Made by a program: the position numbers and the translations under genes
Source of the DNA: DATGKK01 sp035294725
GTDB taxonomy: Bacteria > Actinomycetota > Acidimicrobiia > Acidimicrobiales > Bog-793
DNA length: 33,036 nt
NCBI GenBank assembly: GCA_035294725.1
Contig: DATGKK010000085.1
Coordinates: 1-33,036 of the forward strand
Direction: 5' to 3'
Shown: one piece after another, positions 1-6,921 of the stretch
Layout of the letters: every line of letters begins with the position of its first letter
Position numbering within the stretch: position 1 is the first letter of the stretch
Notes under the pieces: generated by a model
Told to the model about the DNA's origin: nothing
Database searches by the model: none
Seen by the model: the letters and a program-made list of their open reading frames with translations, nothing else

Positions 1-129
1 CTGGTACGGCAGGGCGACCACCGTGAGCTGGGAGCCGAGCACGCTCACCACGTAGCCGCCCCAGAGGCGCCGGAACTGGCGGTGGCGGCGAAGCGGGCCG
101 ACGTCGACCAAAAGACGCTGGCGCACCAC
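1..129 (-). CDS. MFS transporter, N-terminal fragment (cut by window edge)
   Basis: Read on the minus strand, this gives an open frame of 43 codons that begins with tandem GTG codons (129-127 and 126-124) and runs off the left edge. The peptide contains LRRHRQFRRLWGGYVVSVLG followed by SQLTVVALPYQ. This is the usual start of EntS-like (MFS_3) major facilitator exporters: a basic cytoplasmic N-terminus followed by the first membrane helix with its Gly-Ser-Gln turn. The substrate cannot be inferred from this part. The true start could be either GTG or a TTG at 111, because no clear ribosome binding site is visible. The gene is divergent from the DsbA-like gene at 222, so the roughly 90 bp between them should hold both promoters. 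Confidence 0.65.
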   Translation of the reverse strand, partial: MVRQRLLVDVGPLRRHRQFRRLWGGYVVSVLGSQLTVVALPYQ

Positions 130-221
130 GGCGCCCGAAGCTACCGGCGCCGGAGCGCTCGACCGGGACCGCTTCGGCTCCGGCCGGGAGTACGGACGCC
201 CTCGCCGCTGTTGCACGAGCC

Positions 222-863
222 GTGCGCATCGACATCTGGTCGGACCTCGTCTGCCCGTGGTGCTACCTCGGCAAGCGGCGGCTCGAGCTCGCCCTTCGTG
301 GCCACCCGCTCGCCGGGGAGATCGAGATCTACTGGCACAGCTACGAGCTGGACCCGGCGGCTCCGGCCGACGACCGGCGCAGCACGGCCGAGATCGTGGC
401 GGCCAAGTACAAGATGCCGGTCGACGAGGCGCAAGCGAGCCTCGCACGGCTCACCGAGCTCGCCGGTGAGGTGGGCCTCGAGTACCGCTTCGACCTCACC
501 CGGCGGGCGAGCACCTACGACGCGCACCGCCTCATGCACCTCGCCCGGGACCGGGGTCTCCAGCCGGACCTCGCCGAAGCCCTGTTCCGCTCCTACTTCA
601 CCGAGGGGCGCCTCCTCTCCGACCACGACGAGCTCCTCGACTGCGCCGCCGGCGTGGGCCTCGACCGGGAAGAGGCCGGAGCCGTGCTTGCCTCGGGCGC
701 CTTCGGCGAGCACGTGCGACGCGACGAGCGCTCCGCGGCGGAGCTCGGCGTGACCGGGGTCCCGTTCTTCCTGTTCGAGATGCGCTACGGCCTCGCGGGA
801 GCGCAGGCCCCCGAGACGCTCCGCCAGGTGATCGACCGGGTGGCCACGACGGGCGCGAGCTGA
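222..863 (+). CDS. DsbA-family oxidoreductase, FrnE-like
   Basis: This 213-residue protein starts at a GTG. It has a thioredoxin-fold N-terminus with the redox motif CPWC at residues 11-14 (SDLVCPWCYLGKRRLE), a helical insertion, and a second half containing TGVPFFLF with the cis-proline at about residue 181. This layout, without a signal peptide, matches the cytoplasmic FrnE/2-hydroxychromene-2-carboxylate isomerase-like subgroup of the DsbA family. These are thought to act as thiol-disulfide oxidoreductases, or in some members as glutathione- or mycothiol-linked isomerases. The CPWC pair favours redox activity over isomerase activity. The gene stands alone between a divergent MFS gene and a convergent deacetylase gene, so its partner is unknown. 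Confidence 0.9.
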   Translation: MRIDIWSDLVCPWCYLGKRRLELALRGHPLAGEIEIYWHSYELDPAAPADDRRSTAEIVAAKYKMPVDEAQASLARLTELAGEVGLEYRFDLTRRASTYDAHRLMHLARDRGLQPDLAEALFRSYFTEGRLLSDHDELLDCAAGVGLDREEAGAVLASGAFGEHVRRDERSAAELGVTGVPFFLFEMRYGLAGAQAPETLRQVIDRVATTGAS

Positions 864-1128
864 GAGCGCCGGACCGGCCGGCTCGATCAGCCGGGCTCCC
901 TCTCGAAGCGCCCGGCGGGCCGGCAGGCCTCGTCCCGACCCGTTGACGTCAAGGGGTCAGCCCGCGAGGAGCGCACCGGACGCGAGGTCGTGTCGGCGGT
1001 CAGGGTGTTCCTCACCTGCACTCCGAGTTGGCTGTTTCGCGGCCCGGAGGCGGGCGTGAGCCGACTCGCTGCTCGCCAGGCGTGCCGGGGCGGAGAAGGT
1101 GGCGAAAGCCTTCGGCTTCGACAGCGCC
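864..1128. other. Convergent intergenic region with palindrome and hairpin
   Basis: This 265 bp gap separates the ends of two convergent genes (DsbA-like and PIG-L). It contains a perfect 10-base palindrome, TTGACGTCAA, at 943-952. Just beyond the PIG-L stop it also has a small hairpin (AAGCC, TTC loop, GGCTT; 1106-1118) that could help terminate that minus-strand transcript, although no T tract follows. Reading frames across the gap show no recognisable protein. Confidence 0.4.
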
Positions 1129-1926
1129 TCAGCGGGTGTCGACGACCTGGAACGCTTCGGCCAGGCGATCCGCCCCGAGCTCGAAGCGCTCCGCCGTCTG
1201 GGCGGCCCATCCCCGGACGAACACTCCGAGCGCCTCGACGTCGGCGATCTGGCTCCGGTGCGACGCGAGCGCCGCCAGCTTCTTGTCGAAGACCTCCGTG
1301 ATATCGACGGCGCGGTCGGGACGGGGCGCCGCCATCAGCCAGACCTCTGGCACCTCGAACGGCTCGAAGCCTGCCTCGAGGAGCTCAGGATGGGCGTACG
1401 GGTTGCGGGCATCGGGATAGACGGCACGAAGGGTGGCCTCGCCCGCGGCCAGGTGGTCCGGATGGCTCGCCCGGATGCGCTCGTAGTTGCGCTCGGGCGA
1501 CTGGGTGAGCACCAGGTCGGGCCGGACCTGGCGGATCACCCGGCTCACGTCCCGGCGGACTTCCCTCGTCGGCTCGAGCTGGCCGTCGGGGTAGCCGAGG
1601 AAGACCACCTCGTCGACTCCGACGGCCCTCGCCGCCGCCCGCTGCTCGTGCTGGCGCGTCTCGGCCAGCGTCGAGAGGTCGATCGTGGGGTCCACGGTCC
1701 CGGCCGCACCGTCGGTCACGATGCAGTAGACGACCTCGGCGCCAGCCGCCACAAAGGTCGCCACCACCCCGGCGGCCCCAAAGTCGACGTCGTCGGGGTG
1801 GGCGACCACGACGAGGACCCGCGCCGGCTCCGGGCCGACCGACCCCTCACCGGGAGCCGGGACCGCCGAAGCGGCTCCGGGGTCGCCCTGGCTCTCACCC
1901 CCTGTCTCGCCGTGCCGCTCGCTCAT
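1129..1926 (-). CDS. PIG-L/LmbE-family N-acetylglucosaminyl deacetylase-like protein
   Basis: The 265-residue protein shows the zinc-binding signature of the PIG-L (LmbE) deacetylase family: VVVAHPDDVDFGAAG with the HPDD motif at about residues 43-46, and a second metal ligand motif HPDH at 155-158. The family contains GlcNAc-PI de-N-acetylase, MshB and Mca, which remove acyl groups from GlcNAc-inositol or mycothiol conjugates. The exact substrate here is not determined. The first 35 residues are low-complexity Gly/Ala/Pro/Glu and probably disordered. The ATG (1926-1924) overlaps the stop of the upstream STAS gene as ATGA, indicating translational coupling. Pairing a STAS regulator with a deacetylase in this way is unusual. 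Confidence 0.88.
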   Translation of the reverse strand: MSERHGETGGESQGDPGAASAVPAPGEGSVGPEPARVLVVVAHPDDVDFGAAGVVATFVAAGAEVVYCIVTDGAAGTVDPTIDLSTLAETRQHEQRAAARAVGVDEVVFLGYPDGQLEPTREVRRDVSRVIRQVRPDLVLTQSPERNYERIRASHPDHLAAGEATLRAVYPDARNPYAHPELLEAGFEPFEVPEVWLMAAPRPDRAVDITEVFDKKLAALASHRSQIADVEALGVFVRGWAAQTAERFELGADRLAEAFQVVDTR

Positions 1927-2318
1927 CGCGGCGCCGCCGCTGCTGCCGCCGCCTCGACGGTGTCGAAGAGGGGGAACATGTCGTCGAGCGCCGCGATCTC
2001 GAAGGCCCGGCGCACCCGTGGCCGGGCGGCGGCGAGCCGCAGTCCCCCTCGAGAGGCCTTCGCCTGCCGGAGGGCGGCGATGAGGACTCCGAGGCAGGTC
2101 GAGTCGATGAACGGCACCTCGGAGAGATCGAGCACGATCGGGGGCCCGGCGAGCTGCACCTCGTCGGCGAGCAGTGCGCGAAGGGCGGCGCTCGCGCTCA
2201 AGTCGAGCTCGCCCGTGATGCGCAGCACCGATGCCTGCTCGCTCTGCTCCCAGTAGGCCGAAAAGCCCTCGTACTCCCCACCTGCCCCCTCCGGGCCGAT
2301 CCCGTCGCGCCTGCTCAT
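1923..2318 (-). CDS. STAS-domain anti-sigma factor antagonist
   Basis: This 131-residue protein is a single STAS domain preceded by about 25 polar residues. The core IVLDLSEVPFIDSTCLGVLI (residues 61-80) carries the phospho-acceptor serine of the DS[ST] motif at residue 73. The later MFPLFDT segment (114-120) is typical of SpoIIAA/RsbV-like antagonists. Such proteins bind an anti-sigma kinase when unphosphorylated and so release a sigma factor. No partner kinase or RsbW-like gene is in the window. The ATG at 2318 is preceded by a strong GGGAGG ribosome binding site. The alanine-rich C-terminus (AAAAAAAPR) overlaps the start of the deacetylase gene. Confidence 0.9.
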   Translation of the reverse strand: MSRRDGIGPEGAGGEYEGFSAYWEQSEQASVLRITGELDLSASAALRALLADEVQLAGPPIVLDLSEVPFIDSTCLGVLIAALRQAKASRGGLRLAAARPRVRRAFEIAALDDMFPLFDTVEAAAAAAAPR

Positions 2319-2459
2319 CGATGCCACCCTCCCGGCGCCCCCTTCGTGCCTGCGACCCGTCCCCGGGGGTCTGGCACCGAGCGCGCCGAGACGAGTGCAG
2401 CATATGTACCCAGGCTCGGCGCCCGTCCACCTCCCGCCGCCTTCGCGATACTGGCGGCG
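2319..2459. promoter_or_regulatory. Divergent promoter region STAS / SRPBCC
   Basis: These 141 bp separate the STAS gene (minus) from the SRPBCC gene (plus) and must contain both start signals. The only AT-richer patch is around GCATATGTACC near 2400. No convincing -35/-10 pair could be assigned. Confidence 0.3.
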
Positions 2460-2909
2460 ATGCCGGTCGCGACCTCGGTCCACGCCTCGAGAAGGATCGA
2501 GTCGCCGGTGCACCCGTTGTTCCGCCTCGTCTCCGAGCACGACCGGGCCGTGCAGGTCGTGGAGGGCCTCGAGGAGCTCCGGCCGATCGGGCCGCGCACG
2601 AGCGGGGTGGGCGCCCGCTTCGAGGCCGTCTTCTCGTTCGGGCCGAAGGCCGTGCGGACCGAGATCGAGCTCGCCGAGCTCGATCTCGACCGCCGCGTGC
2701 GCTGGGCCAGCCCCGAGCAGGGGAGCCGATCGCTCACCTTCGAGTTCCGGCCGGTCGGCGAGCTCACTGCGGTGCGCCTCACCGTCGGCTACGAACGCCC
2801 TGACGGGGTGGCCGCGATGGTGCTCGCCCCGGTCGTCGAGGAGACCGTCCGCCAGCGCGCCCGCCACACCCTCGAGCGCATGCGGGCCCTCACGGCCACG
2901 ACGAGCTGA
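2460..2909 (+). CDS. SRPBCC (START-like) family protein
   Basis: The ATG at 2460 gives 149 residues beginning MPVATSVHASRRIESPVHPL. This is a common opening of small SRPBCC/polyketide-cyclase-like proteins, in which the first strand is followed by a helix and a hydrophobic pocket. Later segments alternate charged strands (RFEAVFSFGPKAVRTEIELA, VRWASPEQGSRSLTFEFRPV) and end in a long amphipathic helix (VVEETVRQRARHTLERMRAL), as expected for this fold. The ligand is unknown. The last 20 bases overlap the 3' end of the convergent decarboxylase gene. Confidence 0.75.
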   Translation: MPVATSVHASRRIESPVHPLFRLVSEHDRAVQVVEGLEELRPIGPRTSGVGARFEAVFSFGPKAVRTEIELAELDLDRRVRWASPEQGSRSLTFEFRPVGELTAVRLTVGYERPDGVAAMVLAPVVEETVRQRARHTLERMRALTATTS

Positions 2910-4434
2910 GCCGCCTGAGGCTCGCGAGGAGCGACGAGGCGTCGTCTCGCGTCGTCATCGGGTTCATCACGCCGGCGCGCAGCCAGGTCCGGCCCCGCAG
3001 CCTCGTCGTGGAGACCCACGCCTCTCCAGAGCGCTCGAGCGCCCGCTGGAGGCGGTCCTGGTGCTCGTCGAGCTCCGGGCCGTCGGCGAGAGCGCCAGGG
3101 CGGTGGCGGAAGCAGACGACCGAGAGCTCCGGGACGGCGAGGGCGGCCTCGAAGTCGGGCGAGCTCGCGATCTCTGTCGCGAGCGCGGCGGCGACGTCGT
3201 TGTTCGCCTCGACGAGGCGGCCGAGACCCTCGGTCCCGAGGTGCTTCCACGACATCCAGAGCTTGAGGGCGCGAAAGCGCCGGGTGCCCTCGATCGAGTA
3301 CTCGAGCCAGTTGAGCGGCTCTTCCTCCGGCCTCGCCGAGCGGTAGTACTCCGGCGAGCGATGGAAGGTCCGGTGGAGGTCCTCGCGGCGCCGCACCACG
3401 AGCGCCCCGATGTCGTAGCCCTGGGAGAACCACTTGTGCGGGTCGATGGTGACCGAGTCGGCGAGCTCGAGCCCCGGCACGCGGCCGGCGTCCCGGCGAG
3501 AGAGGCGGGCCGCCCCTCCGTAGGCGGCGTCGACGTGGAGCCAGAGTCGCTCACGCCGGGCGAGGGCGGCGAGGCCGGGGACGTCGTCGACCGACCCCGT
3601 GTTCGTCGACCCGGCCACGGCTGCGACGAGAAAGGGAACGAGCCCCTTGGCGCGGTCGGCGGCGACCCTCTCGGCGACGGGTCCCGCCTGGAGGCGGAAG
3701 CGCTCGTCGCTGTCGACCACGACGAGCGCCTCGGGCGGGAAGCCGAGCACGTCGAGGGCGCGGCTGATCGAGAAGTGAGCCTGGTCCGAGGCGTAGGCAC
3801 GGGCGCGCTCGAGGACAGCGCCCCGTGGCACCACCCCCTCTGGCAGCTCGGCCAGCGCTGCCAGGCGGCGGTCACGGGCGACGGCGAGCGCCATCAGGTT
3901 CGCCATCACGCCGCCGGAGGTGAGCACCCCGAAGCTGCCTGCGGGCGCCCCGACGAGGTCGCGCAGCCACCCCGTGACCTCCTCCTCGACGAGGGCGGCC
4001 ACCGGGCCGGCGTGGAAAACGTCCACTCCCTGGTGGAACCACTGGGCGAGCAGCTCGCCCACGACCGACATGGCGAGAGGGGGCGGCGTGAAGTAGCTGA
4101 AGGAGCGGGGGTGCTGGGAGTTGTAGAGGTGGCGGCACAGCCGCTCGCGCACCTCCCCCAGCACCGCCTCGGACCTGGCCGGAGCCGCCGGCGCCGGAGC
4201 GGGGAGGCCATCGCGCCCGAACATCACCTCGCGCAGCTCGAGGTAGCCCTCCGGGCCGACCGGGCGGCGCAGCGCCTCGCCGAGGACGTAGTCGAGCGCG
4301 AGCTCCCAGGCGAGCCGGCCGAGGCGGTCGAGCTCGGCGCGGGCGGCGGGCTCCCGCAGGTCGATCAACGCCGGCTCCGGGTGCCAGCCGGCGAGGGGGT
4401 GCGCCTCGCCGGCGGAGCTCGTCGGGCTGCTCAT
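2890..4434 (-). CDS. Group II pyridoxal-phosphate-dependent amino acid decarboxylase
   Basis: This 514-residue protein has the full set of group II decarboxylase landmarks: HPRSFSYFTPPPLAMSVVGE (about 108-127), LTSGGVMANL, DQAHFSISRA with the PLP-stacking His at 220, HVDAAYGG with Asp302, and the Schiff-base lysine in IDPHKWF at residue 334. This is the family of aromatic L-amino acid, tyrosine, histidine and glutamate/2,4-diaminobutyrate decarboxylases, so it should convert an amino acid to the amine plus CO2. The length is typical and the substrate cannot be chosen from the sequence alone. It starts at an ATG only 59 bp from the divergent kinase-phospholyase fusion gene, which suggests a shared control region and possibly a shared pathway. 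Confidence 0.92.
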   Translation of the reverse strand: MSSPTSSAGEAHPLAGWHPEPALIDLREPAARAELDRLGRLAWELALDYVLGEALRRPVGPEGYLELREVMFGRDGLPAPAPAAPARSEAVLGEVRERLCRHLYNSQHPRSFSYFTPPPLAMSVVGELLAQWFHQGVDVFHAGPVAALVEEEVTGWLRDLVGAPAGSFGVLTSGGVMANLMALAVARDRRLAALAELPEGVVPRGAVLERARAYASDQAHFSISRALDVLGFPPEALVVVDSDERFRLQAGPVAERVAADRAKGLVPFLVAAVAGSTNTGSVDDVPGLAALARRERLWLHVDAAYGGAARLSRRDAGRVPGLELADSVTIDPHKWFSQGYDIGALVVRRREDLHRTFHRSPEYYRSARPEEEPLNWLEYSIEGTRRFRALKLWMSWKHLGTEGLGRLVEANNDVAAALATEIASSPDFEAALAVPELSVVCFRHRPGALADGPELDEHQDRLQRALERSGEAWVSTTRLRGRTWLRAGVMNPMTTRDDASSLLASLRRLSSSWP

Positions 4435-4493
4435 GGCCGCGATCCTGGCACCCCGCCACCCGGCTCCGGCCAGCTCCGGCGCGCTGGGCCAAG
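4435..4493. promoter_or_regulatory. Short divergent promoter region decarboxylase / kinase-lyase fusion
   Basis: Only 59 bp lie between two divergent start codons, so both promoters must overlap or sit within the neighbouring coding sequence. No standard hexamers are evident. The AGATG at 4492-4496 marks the plus-strand start. Confidence 0.4.
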
Positions 4494-6812
4494 ATGAGCG
4501 CCGTGACGAACCCGCTCGCCGAGGCCCGCCCCCACCTCGAGCCGGAGGCGGCCCTCAGGCTGCTCGAGCGCCACTGGGGACGCGGCGGCGAGCTGAGCTC
4601 CCTCCACGGCGAGCGGGACCTCAACTTCAGGGTCGAGTGCCCCGGGGGCGAGCGCTACGTCCTCAAGATCCACAACCCGGCCGACCCCGCCGAGGTCGTG
4701 GCGATGCGGAGCGAGGCCATCGCCCACATCCAGAGGGTCGACCCTCTGCTCCCGGTCGCCGGACCCGTTCTCGACCGCAACGGCCGGGACGCCGTCACGG
4801 TCATCGCCGCCGACGGGCGGCCGAGCGTCGTCCAGCTCTTCGTGCTCCTCCCGGGCCGGCACCCCTCCCGGGAGGAGCTGACGCCCGAGGCCCTCGCCCA
4901 CTTCGGCGCCGTCGCGGCCCGGATCGGCCGCGCCCTTCGCGGCTTCTTCCATCCCGCCGCCCGCTACCAGATCGACTGGGACCTCCGGCACACGGCCTCG
5001 CTCGCCGGCAAGCTGGACCACCTCACGGCCGACGAGCGGGAGCTCGTCCTCGAGGTGCTCGAGCGCTTCTCCGGGCTCGTCGCCCCGCGCTTCGAAGGGC
5101 TGAGGGCACAGGTCGTCCACAACGACCTCAGCCGCACGAACCTCCTCGTCGACGACGAGCTGCGGATCGTCGGGATCACCGACTTCGGCGACGCGACCCA
5201 CACCGCCCTCGTCTGCGACCTCGCCATCGCCGTCGCCGACATCCTCGACGGCCGCCCCGACTCCCTCGACCTCGCCCCTCACCTCGTCGGCGGCTATCGC
5301 TCAGTCATCCCCATCGAGGAGGACGAGGCGGCCCTGCTCGGCGACCTCGTGGCGGCCCGGCTCGCCACCGCGCTCGCCCTCGGATCGTGGATGAGCCGCT
5401 GCAGCGGGGCCGCCGCCTTCCCGGGGGCGCTCGAGCTCCTCCGCCTCATGAGCGAGGCCGGCTACGACGCCGTCGCCGAGCACCTACGGCGGGCCGCCCG
5501 ACCCGAGGGCCCGCCCCGGCTGCGCCCGACCTCCCGGTCGACGCCCGAGCTGCTGGCGGCGAGGCGGCAGGTGCTCGGACCGCTCGAGCTCAGCTACGAC
5601 GAGCCGCTCCACCTCGTCCGGGGAGAGGGGTCCTATCTCTACGACGCCGCCGGGCGACGGTACCTCGACGCCTACAACAACGTGCCGGTGCTCGGCCACT
5701 GCCACCCGGTCGTCGCCGAGGCGATGGCCGGCCAGGCTCGGCGCCTCGTCACGAACACGCGCTACCTCCACGAATCGACCGTCGAGCTCGCCGAGGCGCT
5801 CGTCGCCTCGGCGCCGCCCGGCCTCGATCGAGTCCTGTTCGTCAACTCGGGCAGCGAGGCGACCGACCTCGCCTGGCGGATCGCGCAGCACGCCACAGGG
5901 CGAGAGGGCGCCGTCGTCACCGCCTTCGCCTACCACGGGGTCACGGCGGCGGCGACCGAGCTCTCCCCCGAGGAGTGGCCGCACGGCGCAGCGGCGCCGA
6001 GCCGGGTCGCCCTCGTGGAGGCGCCGGGGCCGGCGGCCCTCGCGCCGGGCGAGCCACCTCACGCGGCCCACCCCGACCTGCCGGCCGCCGTGGCGGCGCT
6101 CCGGCGTGGCGGCACCGGCCTCGCGGCGCTGTTCGTCGACCCTGCCTTCACGAGCGACGGCATCCTCGGCCCAGCCGGGGCCTGGCTCGAGAAGGCCGCC
6201 GCCGTCGTCGCTGCCGAGGGGGGCCTGCTCGTCGCCGACGAGGTCCAGGCGGGGTACGGCCGCACGGGCGAAGGGCTCTGGAGCATCGCCGCCTCGGGCG
6301 TGGCGCCGGACCTCATGACGCTCGGCAAGCCGATGGGCAACGGCTTCCCCGTGGCCGCCGTTCTCGGCCGGGCCGAGCACGTCGACCCGTTCGTGGCGGA
6401 AACCGGCTACTTCAGCACCTTTGGCGGCAACACGCTCGCCGCCGCGACGGCGCTCGCCGTGCTCGGTTGCGTCCACTCCGAGGGACTGGTCGCGCGCGCC
6501 CGTGCCGTCGGCGCCCACCTGCTGCGCGGCCTCGAGGACCTCGCCCGCGAGCACGTTGGCCGCATCGGCGCCGTGCGGGGCTTTGGCCTGCTCGTCGGGG
6601 TCGAGATCGTGGCCGCCGGCGCCGGCGGCGCCCTTTGGCCCGACCCCGCCGCCGCGCGGGCCGTCGTCGAGGGCATGCGCCGGCGCGGCGTGCTCGTCGG
6701 GAGGACCGGGCCGGCCGCCAGCGTCGTGAAGATCCGGCCCCCCCTCGTGATCGGCGAGGCGGAGGCCGACGAGGTGGTCGAGGCGCTCGGACGCGCCCTC
6801 GAGGACCTCTGA
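4494..6812 (+). CDS. Fusion: APH-type kinase + class III aminotransferase-fold phospholyase
   Basis: This 772-residue protein has two enzymes in one chain. Residues 1 to about 335 form an APH/choline-kinase-like domain, with the ATP-binding lysine in YVLKIH (58), the catalytic loop VVHNDLSRTN (HND 209-211) and the metal-binding ITDFGD (230-232). Residues from about 350 to 772 form a class III aminotransferase domain, with VNSGSEATDLA, VADEVQAGYGRTGEGLW (Asp582) and the PLP lysine in TLGKPMGNGFP (612). In characterised relatives this pairing is hydroxylysine kinase (HYKK) with the ammoniophospholyases PHYKPL/ETNPPL. The kinase phosphorylates a hydroxy-amine and the PLP domain eliminates phosphate and ammonia to give an aldehyde. 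That activity is inferred here, and an ordinary aminotransferase is the alternative. The start is the ATG at 4494, with a GTG at 4503 possible. Confidence 0.88.
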   Translation: MSAVTNPLAEARPHLEPEAALRLLERHWGRGGELSSLHGERDLNFRVECPGGERYVLKIHNPADPAEVVAMRSEAIAHIQRVDPLLPVAGPVLDRNGRDAVTVIAADGRPSVVQLFVLLPGRHPSREELTPEALAHFGAVAARIGRALRGFFHPAARYQIDWDLRHTASLAGKLDHLTADERELVLEVLERFSGLVAPRFEGLRAQVVHNDLSRTNLLVDDELRIVGITDFGDATHTALVCDLAIAVADILDGRPDSLDLAPHLVGGYRSVIPIEEDEAALLGDLVAARLATALALGSWMSRCSGAAAFPGALELLRLMSEAGYDAVAEHLRRAARPEGPPRLRPTSRSTPELLAARRQVLGPLELSYDEPLHLVRGEGSYLYDAAGRRYLDAYNNVPVLGHCHPVVAEAMAGQARRLVTNTRYLHESTVELAEALVASAPPGLDRVLFVNSGSEATDLAWRIAQHATGREGAVVTAFAYHGVTAAATELSPEEWPHGAAAPSRVALVEAPGPAALAPGEPPHAAHPDLPAAVAALRRGGTGLAALFVDPAFTSDGILGPAGAWLEKAAAVVAAEGGLLVADEVQAGYGRTGEGLWSIAASGVAPDLMTLGKPMGNGFPVAAVLGRAEHVDPFVAETGYFSTFGGNTLAAATALAVLGCVHSEGLVARARAVGAHLLRGLEDLAREHVGRIGAVRGFGLLVGVEIVAAGAGGALWPDPAAARAVVEGMRRRGVLVGRTGPAASVVKIRPPLVIGEAEADEVVEALGRALEDL

Positions 6813-6921
6813 GCCGCGAGCCTCCGGCCCGGCGCCACCCCGGCAACCGCGGGCCGGGCGCTCCCGTAGTCTCGACACCACCGACGACAGATCCCGGGGC
6901 GACACCCAGGGAGGAGACGAG

